Assembly: GCA_019753285.1 (NCBI GenBank)
Contig: JAIELD010000051.1
Coordinates: 1-64,000, forward strand
Source of the DNA: Beijerinckiaceae bacterium
GTDB taxonomy: Bacteria > Pseudomonadota > Alphaproteobacteria > Rhizobiales > Beijerinckiaceae
Direction: 5' to 3'
Length of the DNA: 64,000 bases
The notes under the pieces were generated by a model that searched no databases, was not told the DNA's origin, and saw only the letters and a program-made list of their open reading frames with translations. The translations under genes were made by a program, and so were the position numbers. Below are positions 53,349 to 61,165 of this stretch, one piece after another (the first letter of the stretch is position 1; each line of letters begins with the position of its first letter).

Positions 53349-54041
53349 GATCATTCTATGTGCAATCGTACCGAAACCGAGTTCAATTCGAGACACGTTG
53401 CCGTTCGTTCAGCGCGATCGCAACTATACTACTGTTGAGGCGATCGGGCTAAGAAATCCTATCCGGCAATGCAATTAAGGTGACAAATATAATGAGTTGG
53501 TTTTTTCTGTTGGCAGCAATCTTGATTGCTGCTTGGCAAGGCCTCGCCTACGAGGAAAAAATTTGTGATTTCAGTGCAGAGCCTATTAGTGAAGCTAAAG
53601 CGATTAATTTAGCGAAAAACGAATTTGATAATGATCCACCAACTCATAATTTTGACGGTGTTTTCGAAGAAAATACTTACAAAAAAATCGTCATAGATCA
53701 GTCAGCCCGTCAAAGTGGCTGGATTGTAAGAAAAGATGATAGATCAAACTATACAATAATATATAAAATTGATGAATTGAATAGAAATGGAGATATCAGA
53801 GCTGAAGTGAGTCGATGTGGACATATTGAATACATAGGCAGGGAATTGATAAATAGATAGAGTTTAAATATAGTTGAGATACAAGACGATCATTGTATCA
53901 ATAATTATGGCAATATAATTCGCCTTAAGATTTCAGACACTGGAAATTAGGTTCGCGGAACTCTGCGTCAATTCTTAAAATACGCTTATAATCTGCGGGT
54001 TGCATTTGATGGGGACTCTCCTTCATCTTAAGATGGACATC
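53349..54041. other. AT-rich island between the repeats
   Basis: The base composition changes abruptly from the surrounding high-GC DNA to AT-rich sequence, and returns at about 54042 where homology to the bluB leader begins. It carries one likely gene (53492-53860) and a hairpin at 53878-53899 (GATACAA / TTGTATC). No transposase, terminal inverted repeats or tRNA attachment site was seen. Confidence 0.8.
53492..53860 (+). CDS. AT-rich orphan gene, secreted or membrane-anchored small protein
   Basis: A 122-residue protein. The N-terminus MSWFFLLAAILIAAWQGLAY is a signal peptide or anchor; the rest is polar (SEAKAINLAKNEFDN, then ARQSGWIVRKDDRSNYTIIY) with Cys near the start of the mature part (KICDFSA) and near the end (SRCGHIEY), probably a disulfide. 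The SEAKAINLAKNEF opening recalls small beta-rich secreted or immunity-type domains, but I do not recognise the family. AAGG lies about 13 bases upstream; a GTG at 53480 is an alternative start. Codon use is AT-rich, unlike all neighbours, which indicates foreign origin. Confidence 0.6.
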   Translation: MSWFFLLAAILIAAWQGLAYEEKICDFSAEPISEAKAINLAKNEFDNDPPTHNFDGVFEENTYKKIVIDQSARQSGWIVRKDDRSNYTIIYKIDELNRNGDIRAEVSRCGHIEYIGRELINR

Positions 54042-54067
54042 ATGCGGCGGCAGATTAGTGAAAGACG

Positions 54068-54306
54068 ATGACAAGTCCAGCGCCTCATTTCGACGATGCG
54101 TTCCGCGAAAAGCTCGAGCAGTTGCTGGTCTGGCGTCGCAACGTGCGGCATTTCAGGACCGATCCCGTGCCGCGTGAGACGATCGAGCATCTGCTCGACC
54201 TTACGCAGATGTCGTCGTCCGTCGGCAAAAGCCAGCCCTGGCGCTGGGTCGAGGTGCGCTCGCAAGAGGCGAAAGCCGCCGTGCGGGCGAGCCTCCTACC
54301 CTGCAA
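54068..54306 (+). pseudogene. bluB, 5' fragment (diverged allele) fused to the yrdC tail
   Basis: This encodes residues 1-80 of a BluB protein (TSPAPHFDDAFREKLEQLL, VWRRNVRHFRTDPVP, SSSVGKSQPWRWVEVRS), similar but not identical to the intact copy at 54850. After CNA the sequence jumps, through a shared TGCCG, into the last 28 codons of yrdC in the yrdC frame, giving a chimeric ORF that ends at 54397. The FMN-binding C-terminal two thirds are missing, so enzyme activity is not expected. Confidence 0.85.
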
Positions 54307-54564
54307 TGCCGCGTCGATCGCGGTGGCGGTCATTCCGCGCGAAGGGCTCGGCGAGGCGATCCGCGACAGGCTCGATCGGGCCGCCGCGCCACGTTGAGCG
54401 CATCAGATCGCAAGATGCGCGGTCTGCTCCTCGATCGAGCGGGTCTTTTCGGAAATCACATCTCCGGTGTGCTTCGTGGCGGCGGGCTCGAAGAACATCA
54501 CCAGCGTCTCTTCGTCGGCAAAGGGCAGGTGCTCGACGCCGCGCGGCACCAGATGCACGTCGCC
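54307..54564. repeat. 258-bp perfect direct repeat, copy 2
   Basis: Identical to 53061-53318. Here the yrdC tail is joined to the truncated bluB on the left, while the cupin continues intact on the right. The left joint shares TGCCG with both parents. Confidence 0.95.
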
Positions 54565-54786
54565 GGGTTTCAGCACGACCTCGCTGCCGTCGCGGTACTT
54601 CAGGCCGAACGCGCCCTTGTAGACCATGAAGAGTTCGTCTTCTTCGGCGTGGGCGTGCCAGACGAGTTCGCCCTTCACCCTCGCGATCTTGAGGAACTGG
54701 CCGTTCGCCGCCGCGACGACGCGTGGCGACCAGTAATCCGTGATGGCGGCGAATTCCGCATCCAGGTTGAAGACCGGGGTCGTCAT
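54403..54786 (-). CDS. cupin-domain protein
   Basis: A 127-residue single-domain cupin. The metal-binding motif 1 appears as WHAHAEEDELFMVYKGAFGL and motif 2 as LKPGDVHLVPRGVEHLPFA; the two His, Glu and final His ligands are retained. Small cupins of this kind may be dioxygenases, isomerases or sensors; the substrate is unknown. AAGGAG lies 7 bases before the ATG. It is divergent from bluB, 63 bp away. An incomplete diverged copy lies at 53157-53348. Confidence 0.88.
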   Translation of the reverse strand: MTTPVFNLDAEFAAITDYWSPRVVAAANGQFLKIARVKGELVWHAHAEEDELFMVYKGAFGLKYRDGSEVVLKPGDVHLVPRGVEHLPFADEETLVMFFEPAATKHTGDVISEKTRSIEEQTAHLAI

Positions 54787-54849
54787 GAGGCGCTCCTTTA
54801 TCGAAAACTTGCGGTTGGCGTTCGTGCGGCGGCAGATTAGTGAAGGGCG

Positions 54850-55494
54850 ATGACAAGTCCAGCGCCGCATTTCGATGACGCGTTCCGCGGCACGCTCGAG
54901 CAATTGCTGGTCTGGCGTCGCGACGTGCGGCACTTCCGGACCGATTCCGTGCCGGCAGCGCTGATCGACCGTCTGCTCGATCTTGCGCAACTCTCGCCCT
55001 CGGTCGGCAACAGCCAGCCGTGGCGCTGGATCGACGTTCGCTCGAACGAGGCGAGGTCGGCGGTGCGCGAAAGCTTCCTGCGATGCAATGCCGAGGCGCT
55101 TGCGATGCAGCCCGCCGACCGGCGCGGGCTTTATGCGCGGCTGAAGCTCGCCGGCCTCGAAGCCGCGCCAAGGCAGTTCGCCGTCTGCTGCGAGACCGAG
55201 ACGGGGCAGGGGCACGGGCTCGGCCGCCGCACCATGCCCGAGATGCTCGAATATTCGGCTGTCTCTTCGATCTTCACCTTCTGGCTCGCGGCGCGCAGCG
55301 TGGGGCTCGGCGTCGGCTGGGTGTCGATCCTCGATCGGGCAGAGGTCGAGGCCGCGCTCCACCTTCCGACGACGTATCGGCTCGTGGCCTATCTCTGCGT
55401 CGGGTGGCCGCAGGAGGATCACGCCGACCCCGAACTGGAAAGACTTGGCTGGCAGGAGCGCACAAGTGCAGGACGCCAGATTTTGCTCCGCTGA
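54850..55494 (+). CDS. bluB: 5,6-dimethylbenzimidazole synthase BluB
   Basis: A 214-residue nitroreductase-fold flavoenzyme that breaks down FMNH2 with O2 to make 5,6-dimethylbenzimidazole, the lower ligand of vitamin B12. Family features: RRDVRHFR near residue 25, LSPSVGNSQPWRW, MLEYSAVSSIFTFWLAARSVGLGVGWVS in two parts, and LCVGWPQE. No other cobalamin genes are in the window. A shorter, diverged copy of its first 80 codons lies just upstream. An AT-rich stretch follows the stop. Confidence 0.88.
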   Translation: MTSPAPHFDDAFRGTLEQLLVWRRDVRHFRTDSVPAALIDRLLDLAQLSPSVGNSQPWRWIDVRSNEARSAVRESFLRCNAEALAMQPADRRGLYARLKLAGLEAAPRQFAVCCETETGQGHGLGRRTMPEMLEYSAVSSIFTFWLAARSVGLGVGWVSILDRAEVEAALHLPTTYRLVAYLCVGWPQEDHADPELERLGWQERTSAGRQILLR

Positions 55495-55677
55495 AATACG
55501 TAATTATACTTCACCAATAAAGTATAGATACAGTTTGGAATATCTCTAAACAAGCTTTCAGCACTTTAGAACTGTACTAAATACGAAAGATAAATCTTGA
55601 CCCACCCGTTTGGCCGGGCATAACCGCAGCATGTTCAATCGTGTGGCCGTTCTGGGCCGTTGCGGACGGGAGTCGAG
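55495..55677. other. AT-rich spacer with hairpin after bluB
   Basis: A second short AT-rich stretch. It contains an inverted repeat TATACTT / AAGTATA at 55505-55526 without a T-run. No gene. Composition resembles the island at 53349-54041, and it may mark the far end of a larger acquired segment. Confidence 0.4.
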
Positions 55678-56034
55678 ATGTCAGCCAACAGATATGCAAA
55701 AGCCGCTTTCCTTGCCGCTATTCTTGCGGCTGTTTCGGTGTCGGGCGTCGCGCCTGCCGCTGCCGAGGATGCGCTGGCGTTCGACATCGTGCTCAAAAAC
55801 GATGCGTTCCAGCCGAAGGAATTGAAGGTGCCGGCTGGCAAAGCGATCACGCTCACCGTCAAGAACGAAACCAACGCCGCCGCGGAATTTGAGAGCAAGG
55901 GCCTCAAGATCGAGAAGGTCGTGGCCGCCAACAGCCAGATCATCGTGCGCCTGCGCCCGTTGACCACGGGCAAGTATCTTTTCGTAAATGAATACAAGGA
56001 AGATACGACGCAGGGCTATCTGATCGTCGAGTGA
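55678..56034 (+). CDS. periplasmic cupredoxin-domain protein (iron uptake)
   Basis: A 118-residue secreted protein: signal peptide (1-29, ending PAAAED) and a cupredoxin fold (FDIVLKNDAFQPKELKVPAG, then KYLFVNEYKEDTTQGYLIVE). It is the small partner that precedes FTR1-type permeases in many proteobacteria, where it is thought to bind copper or iron and help oxidise or deliver iron. GGGAG precedes the ATG. It is 12 bp from the permease gene. Confidence 0.88.
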   Translation: MSANRYAKAAFLAAILAAVSVSGVAPAAAEDALAFDIVLKNDAFQPKELKVPAGKAITLTVKNETNAAAEFESKGLKIEKVVAANSQIIVRLRPLTTGKYLFVNEYKEDTTQGYLIVE

Positions 56035-56046
56035 GGGATTTTCATC

Positions 56047-56889
56047 ATGCTTGCCTCCGCCATCATCGTATTCCGTGAGATGATCGAAGCCGGCCTCATC
56101 GTCGGCATCGTCCTTGCGGTGACAGCCAACATTCCGGACCGTGGCCGCTGGGTCTGGGGCGGTCTTCTCGGCGGTCTTGCCGGCGCGGGCGTCGTTGCGC
56201 TGTTCGCCGATGCGCTGTCCAGCGCTTTTGCCGGCGCGGGCCAGGAATTGTTCAACGCCGGCATTCTCATCACCGCCGTCGTGATGCTCGCCTGGCACAA
56301 CATCTGGATGGCGCAGCATGGCCGTGAAATGGCGGCAGATCTGCGCGCCGTTGGTCAGGCAGTCGCTGCGGGCAAGCGCTCGCTTTCCGCTCTCGCGCTC
56401 GTCGTCGGCATTGCGGTGCTGCGCGAAGGCTCGGAGGTGGTTCTCTTCCTCTATGGCGTGCTTGTCGCGAATGGCGGCTCCAACGTCGAGCTCTTCGCCG
56501 GCGGCATGCTAGGCCTCGTTCTCGGTGGCGCGCTCAGCGCGCTCACCTATCTCGGCCTCGTCAAGATCCCGTCGAAGCATCTCTTCCTCGTCACTGGCTG
56601 GCTGATCACGCTCCTTGCGGCCGGCATGGCCGGGCAGGCGGTCGTGTTCCTCGAGCAGGCTGGCTACGTGACGCTGCTGCCGCAGACGGTGTGGGATACC
56701 TCCGCCCTGCTGCCTGACAGCAGCCTGTTCGGCAAGGTGCTGCACACGCTGTTCGGATATTCGGATCGGCCCTCGGCCATGCAGCTTCTCGTCTATGTGC
56801 TGACGCTCGCCGCCATCACGCTCCTGACGAAGCTGTTCTCGCCTTCGGCCTCGCCTGCGCCATCCACCAAGATGGTATCGGCCATCTAG
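56047..56889 (+). CDS. FTR1 family high-affinity iron permease
   Basis: A 280-residue seven-helix membrane protein with the two REXXE iron motifs, REMIE (helix 1, about 11-15) and REGSE (helix 4, about 120-124). It transports iron together with an oxidase or cupredoxin partner. The DyP peroxidase EfeB and an EfeO M75 domain are not here, so this is a two-gene cupredoxin-FTR1 system. A strong terminator follows. Confidence 0.93.
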   Translation: MLASAIIVFREMIEAGLIVGIVLAVTANIPDRGRWVWGGLLGGLAGAGVVALFADALSSAFAGAGQELFNAGILITAVVMLAWHNIWMAQHGREMAADLRAVGQAVAAGKRSLSALALVVGIAVLREGSEVVLFLYGVLVANGGSNVELFAGGMLGLVLGGALSALTYLGLVKIPSKHLFLVTGWLITLLAAGMAGQAVVFLEQAGYVTLLPQTVWDTSALLPDSSLFGKVLHTLFGYSDRPSAMQLLVYVLTLAAITLLTKLFSPSASPAPSTKMVSAI

Positions 56890-56913
56890 CGGTCTGCGGG
56901 TTTCGCGATACGG

Positions 56914-56942
56914 AAAAAGGACGGGCAAGCCCGTCCTTTTTT
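56914..56942. terminator. bidirectional terminator after FTR1
   Basis: A 13-bp stem (AAAAAGGACGGGC and complement), AA loop and T-run. It can serve both FTR1 (rightward) and the convergent MFS gene (leftward). Confidence 0.9.
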
Positions 56943-56975
56943 GTGTGTCGTCTGGCGTTCGAACGAGCAGCCTCG

Positions 56976-58229
56976 TCAGGCCGCCGCGGGTGCAACTCCG
57001 GCCTGCGGAGCCGGCTTCTCGACGATCGGCAGGTTGATCGCGGCGGAGATGATGCCGAGAGCGATCGAACCCCACCATAGCACGTCATAGGAGCCGAGCT
57101 GATCCCTCAGCCCGCCGCCGATCAGCACGCCAAGGAAGCCGCCGACCTGGTGAGAGAAGAAGGCGAAGCCATAGAGCATCGCCATGTTGCGCGTGCCGAA
57201 CATCAACGCCACGAGAGATGAGGTCGGCGGCACTGTCGATAGCCAGAGAAGCCCCATCGCCGCGCCGAACAGATATGTGTTGAAGGCGGTGTGCGGCAGC
57301 ATGATCAGCATCAGGATCGCGGCGGAGCGCAGCACGTAGATGCTGGCGAGGAGATAGCTGCGCGACATGCGGCTGCCGAGATAGCCGGAGGTCAGCGAGC
57401 CGATGATGTTGAAGAGGCCGATGATGCCGAGAGTGAAGCCGCCGACTTCAGGCCCGAGCCCGACATCGAGCAGATAGCGCGGCATGTGGACGGTGATGAA
57501 GGCGAGCTGGAAGCCGCAGGTGAAGAAGCCGAGCACCAGCAGCACGTAACTCCTGTGACCGAACGCTTCGGCGATCACCGTGAACAGGCCACGCTTGTCC
57601 TCCGGCTCAAGCGTCGTTTCGATCTGTCTGTTGGGCTGCGTCGCGAGGACATAGGCCAGCGGCAGCACCGCGACGAGCAAGGGGGCGAAGGTGAGCAGCG
57701 CCGCCTGCCAGCCGAACGTGGTGATCAGCACATAGCTAAGCGGTGGGAAGACGAGCTGGCCGAGCGAGCCGGCCGCCGTGCCCGCGCCATAGGCGACCGA
57801 GCGCCATTCTGGCGGCAGCAGCTTGCTGAACGATGCGAGCACGATGTTGAACGAACAGCCGGACAGCCCGAAGCCGATGAGGACGCCGGCGCTGAAGGTG
57901 AGCCAACTGCCCGAATTGGCGTAGGCCATCAGCGCCAAGCCTGCTGCGTGGAGGATGAGCCCTCCGGTGAGCACGCGCATCGTGCCATAACGGTCGGCGA
58001 TGGCGCCTGCGAATGGCTGCCCGACGCCCCAGAGGAGATTCTGGATGGCGATCGCGAAGCTGAAGACGCTGAGGCTGAGATGCGTGTCTGACAGGATCGG
58101 CGCGGCGAACACGCCCATCGACGAGCGCGGCCCGAAGGTAAGCATGGCGACGATGCAGCCGCTGACGAGGATCGCGAGCGGCGCGAACGCCCTGACGGGC
58201 ATTGGAGGAGATTTTACGGAAGCGGACAT
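56976..58229 (-). CDS. MFS transporter (MCT/OxlT-like)
   Basis: A 417-residue twelve-helix permease of the major facilitator superfamily. GAIADRYGTMRVL is the loop 2-3 motif, and SMGVFAAPILSDTHLSLSVFSFAIA in two parts matches the monocarboxylate/oxalate-formate antiporter group. PEWRSVAYGAGTAAGSLGQ is the fourth-to-fifth helix signature. It probably moves an organic anion; the substrate is not defined by context. Confidence 0.88.
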   Translation of the reverse strand: MSASVKSPPMPVRAFAPLAILVSGCIVAMLTFGPRSSMGVFAAPILSDTHLSLSVFSFAIAIQNLLWGVGQPFAGAIADRYGTMRVLTGGLILHAAGLALMAYANSGSWLTFSAGVLIGFGLSGCSFNIVLASFSKLLPPEWRSVAYGAGTAAGSLGQLVFPPLSYVLITTFGWQAALLTFAPLLVAVLPLAYVLATQPNRQIETTLEPEDKRGLFTVIAEAFGHRSYVLLVLGFFTCGFQLAFITVHMPRYLLDVGLGPEVGGFTLGIIGLFNIIGSLTSGYLGSRMSRSYLLASIYVLRSAAILMLIMLPHTAFNTYLFGAAMGLLWLSTVPPTSSLVALMFGTRNMAMLYGFAFFSHQVGGFLGVLIGGGLRDQLGSYDVLWWGSIALGIISAAINLPIVEKPAPQAGVAPAAA

Positions 58230-58362
58230 GGTCTTGCCTCTGGCAGGAACGGGAATTCACACGAAGTTACCGACTTTTCCGGTCGGCAGCGTATGATTAC
58301 TTCCGATCGATCCTATCACTCGATCTTATGAGGGCGGGGATCCACCGGTCCGCCCATGATCG

Positions 58363-58680
58363 TCAGAGCAAGAGTTGCGCCGTGTCGCGACGCCTCGGGA
58401 CGTCCTGCTTCGCCTTGAGCGCGGCCGCTTCGTCGAGGTCGGCTGGCGAGGATGTCGTATCTTCCTTGGTCGCCCACCGCAGGAACGCCGCAAGAAGAAA
58501 TGAAAGTTGCAGCACGAAGAACAGGATCACGCCTTCGCTAAGTCCGCTTGCGACGCCGCGAACCAATACGAGAATGAGCGTCTCGACGACAATAACGCCG
58601 GCGGCAGGCAACATGATCGAGATGGTGAAGCGCGCGCCGAGAAGCACGCCGACACAAATGTGAAGCGCAATCAGCATGGG
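58363..58680 (-). CDS. small membrane protein of unknown function
   Basis: A 105-residue protein with two or three hydrophobic segments (LIALHICVGVLLGARF, MLPAAGVIVVETLILVLV, GVILFFVLQLSFLLAAFLRW) and a charged C-terminal tail. The pattern is that of a real membrane protein rather than an antisense shadow, since no gene is opposite. The ATG at 58680 is chosen because it begins at the first helix; 58740 is also possible. No family recognised. Confidence 0.55.
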   Translation of the reverse strand, partial: PMLIALHICVGVLLGARFTISIMLPAAGVIVVETLILVLVRGVASGLSEGVILFFVLQLSFLLAAFLRWATKEDTTSSPADLDEAAALKAKQDVPRRRDTAQLLL

Positions 58681-59082
58681 GATGATCCCGATCGCCGAGG
58701 AGTGGCGGGCCGTGTTGGCATGGATGCTTCCGAATACCAAGATGAACGAGACAAATCCCGACCCCGACGGAATTCGCCATGACGAGAACGGCCTGTTCTC
58801 CTGTTCAGCCCTGCGCTCGTCTCTTTTTTACGTCCTGATGACGGTCGAAGCAAGCAGTGTTCGAGCAGTCGATACAGTTTGAAACAATATTTGATGGCCG
58901 CTTCTTGGGCCAATTCGAAGTCTGACCACGATCGATGCTTGATCGCATTCAAGTTTTTCGGCTGATCGTCTGCCAACATTGCAAGACATGGCAGTCGCCA
59001 TGCTCGATCATCGGGCATGTCGGCGAGCGTGATCGCTCGCCGTGCCGTCAGCCGCATGAATCCACGCGCGCTCCGCGTACGT
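58681..59082. other. intergenic region, no gene recognised
   Basis: About 400 bases between two leftward genes. Open frames here are short and lack a ribosome site or protein-like composition. No RNA gene or terminator is clear. Confidence 0.4.
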
Positions 59083-59712
59083 TCACTCGCCGCAATAGCT
59101 GCCGAACAGGCCGCCATTGCCGCAGGAGCGTCGTGCCGACCGGCCGCCGATCGGCTGCCAGGAGGCGGAAGCCGGCGCAACCTGAACGCGGCGCGCCACT
59201 GTTTCATACTGGGCGGGCTGCACTTCCACCTCGACGCTGGCCGGGCGCGTCTGCACGATGCGCGGGCGCGTGCGGGTCACGGCTGGAATGGTCTCGTATT
59301 CGACGCTGGCGGGCCTCACCACGACCTGGCGATGACGCGTTGCGTATTGGGCTGGAACATCGACCCAGCAGCCGACGGTGCGGCCATAGGCATCGACCGA
59401 AACCTGCCACTGGCGGCTGGCGGGAGCAACGAGCACCGTTTCGGCCACAGTCGAGTATTCCGCCGGGATGTGATGCGGAATCTGCCGCTCCGGCTGCACC
59501 AGAACCTCTTCATGCACCGTCTGGTATTCGGCCGGCGTGCGGTGCGCGATGCGGCGCTCGGGCGCGACCAGATATTGCTGATGCTCGGTCGCGTAGACCG
59601 GCGGATGGACGACCTGCTGGTAGCAGCCGCTGCCCTGGCATCCGGCGGCGGCCGGCAGGGAGGTGGCGAAGAGCGCCGCAACGCTGACGCCGACGAGACC
59701 GATGTAACGCAT
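59083..59712 (-). CDS. secreted PAxY-repeat protein
   Basis: A 209-residue exported protein. Signal peptide 1-23 (ending PAAAG), then three or four imperfect repeats of about 25-30 residues built on P-A-(E/Q)-Y-x-T-V and V-L-V-x-P: HRTPAEYQTVHEEVLVQPE, HHIPAEYSTVAETVLVAP, VPAQYATRHRQVVVRPA and QPAQYETVARRVQVAPA. Cys at the N-terminus of the mature part (GCQGSGC) and at the end (RRSCGNGGLFGSYCGE) may pair. AGGAG lies 7 bases before the ATG. A consensus CtrA box is about 100 bp upstream. Likely an envelope structural protein. Confidence 0.8.
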   Translation of the reverse strand: MRYIGLVGVSVAALFATSLPAAAGCQGSGCYQQVVHPPVYATEHQQYLVAPERRIAHRTPAEYQTVHEEVLVQPERQIPHHIPAEYSTVAETVLVAPASRQWQVSVDAYGRTVGCWVDVPAQYATRHRQVVVRPASVEYETIPAVTRTRPRIVQTRPASVEVEVQPAQYETVARRVQVAPASASWQPIGGRSARRSCGNGGLFGSYCGE

Positions 59713-59810
59713 GAGCAACTCCTGTATCCCACTTGATGGGCGTCAACGGCGACGCCTTTGCTGAGGGCATGGATACAGGGCGGATGCTGTGGTGCAAGCG
59801 CTTGTTATTA

Positions 59811-59826
59811 TTAAGGTAAAGTTAAC
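59811..59826. promoter_or_regulatory. perfect-consensus CtrA box
   Basis: TTAA-GGTAAAG-TTAAC, an exact match to TTAA-N7-TTAAC. It lies 99-114 bp before the secreted repeat protein start. TTAA pairs are rare in such GC-rich DNA, which raises confidence. Confidence 0.6.
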
Positions 59827-59862
59827 TATAAGCAGCCGGTGGCCTTAACCTTTGCACCCGCG

Positions 59863-61074
59863 CTAAACTTGCCCCGGCCGCAGGCTGTAGAAGATGTGCG
59901 TGCCGATCTTCTCCATCTTCTGCAGCCGCTTCGACCAGCCGGGCTTGACGTAATTGGCGTGGTAGTGCGTCGCTCCGCCGACGCCGGAGAGATATGTCTT
60001 GCCTTCGGTGACGTCTTTCGCGACGCGCACGGCCTGCGCCCACGGGCCGGGCTCGGTGATGCGAAGCGACTTGCCTTCGCAGGCGAAGGAAAACTGGCAG
60101 GCGAGGTAGCGGTGGCGGTTCTGGTAGACGACGCCGCAGACGCTCGACGGATAGAGCCCGCTCTTGACGCGGTTGAGCACGACCTGCGCCACGGCGGCCT
60201 GGCCGGTCGGCGGCTCGCTGCGCGCCTCGAAGTAAATGGCTTCGGCGAGGCATTTCTGCTCACGGGCCATGTGATCGGGCTCGATCAGGCTGGCATAGTC
60301 GGGCCGAGCGATGAACTGCGGATTGTCTGCGCCAAATCCGGCGGCAGAGGTTGCGTCGGCCGGACCGCCACGGGCGAGCAACGCGCCAGGGGTTGATGGG
60401 ATGTGTGGCATCGCGACGATTTCCGGCTCGACCGGTGCCGGCGTCGTCGAGGCGAGCGAAACGGCGCGGGGCACGGAGGGCGTTGCGCCATCCGGCGAGC
60501 GCGCGGTGATCGCGCTGAGGATCGACGGGCTAGCCCCGCCCCCCGCGCTGCCGGCGGCAGGATCGGCATTGTAGTTCGCCGTCGTCGCGCCATCCATGCG
60601 CAGCGTTTCGAGGAACACCGGCGGCATGTAGCCTTCATAGGAATAGGCGACGCCGTTGAAGTTGGTGAGCGCGCGGCGGGCGAGTTGCGGCTGGAACATC
60701 AGCGGCGAAGCGGTGCGGGACGGGCGGGCCGCTTCGGGCTGCCTGGAGAGCGAGTGATCGGCAAGCCAATCGGCATCGTCCGGAAGCGGAACGGCCGAAA
60801 ACATGCCGCGCCACGGATTGCTGTCGAGTGGTGGAGGGGCAGCGGCTTCGGCGATGATCGCAACGGGCTTCATCACGGCCGCGATGTCCGTCGGCGCATA
60901 GCCCGCCGAGGCGGTGAAGGATACGAGCAGCCCGCCGGCCGTGAACCAGGGCAGCAGCGCCTTCAGCATCCATCCGCGCTTGAGGCTCGGCGACGCCGTT
61001 TCGTAATGCCGCGAGGCCGGCCTCAAATGACGCGATTTTGACTGACGCAACGCAACGCACCCCTCGACCGACAC
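59863..61074 (-). CDS. cell wall hydrolase, SleB family
   Basis: A 403-residue envelope protein: cytoplasmic basic start, a membrane anchor (about 37-58, [20 protein letters not shown]), a long low-complexity linker rich in Ala/Pro (60-265), and a C-terminal Hydrolase_2/SleB domain (about 272-403) with [28 protein letters not shown], the catalytic Glu in the first part, and [18 protein letters not shown]. It probably cleaves peptidoglycan between glycan units. The start is a GTG. A CtrA-like box lies about 58 bp upstream, fitting a role in growth or division. Confidence 0.92.
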   Translation of the reverse strand: MSVEGCVALRQSKSRHLRPASRHYETASPSLKRGWMLKALLPWFTAGGLLVSFTASAGYAPTDIAAVMKPVAIIAEAAAPPPLDSNPWRGMFSAVPLPDDADWLADHSLSRQPEAARPSRTASPLMFQPQLARRALTNFNGVAYSYEGYMPPVFLETLRMDGATTANYNADPAAGSAGGGASPSILSAITARSPDGATPSVPRAVSLASTTPAPVEPEIVAMPHIPSTPGALLARGGPADATSAAGFGADNPQFIARPDYASLIEPDHMAREQKCLAEAIYFEARSEPPTGQAAVAQVVLNRVKSGLYPSSVCGVVYQNRHRYLACQFSFACEGKSLRITEPGPWAQAVRVAKDVTEGKTYLSGVGGATHYHANYVKPGWSKRLQKMEKIGTHIFYSLRPGQV

Positions 61075-61131
61075 GGGGCGTCGCGGCTGAGCAATCAGCG
61101 CGGCGACCCTCGAAAGTTATCGGGCATTAGG

Positions 61132-61147
61132 GTTGATCAGACGTTAA
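61132..61147. promoter_or_regulatory. CtrA-like box upstream of the SleB hydrolase
   Basis: On the minus strand it reads TTAA, seven bases, TCAAC, then CCTAA; the same one-mismatch form and flank as upstream of ccrM. It lies about 58 bp before the hydrolase start. Confidence 0.5.
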
Positions 61148-61165
61148 CCGCGGCGCTGATTGACG

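Noticed and set aside
53157-53396. Short complete cupin starting at GTG 53396
   Set aside because: The first 16 residues come from non-homologous AT-rich DNA and half of the barrel is missing; treated as a fragment.
53349-54041. AT-rich island as an insertion sequence or integrative element
   Set aside because: No transposase or integrase, no terminal inverted repeats; the 258-bp flanking repeat is far too long for a target-site duplication.
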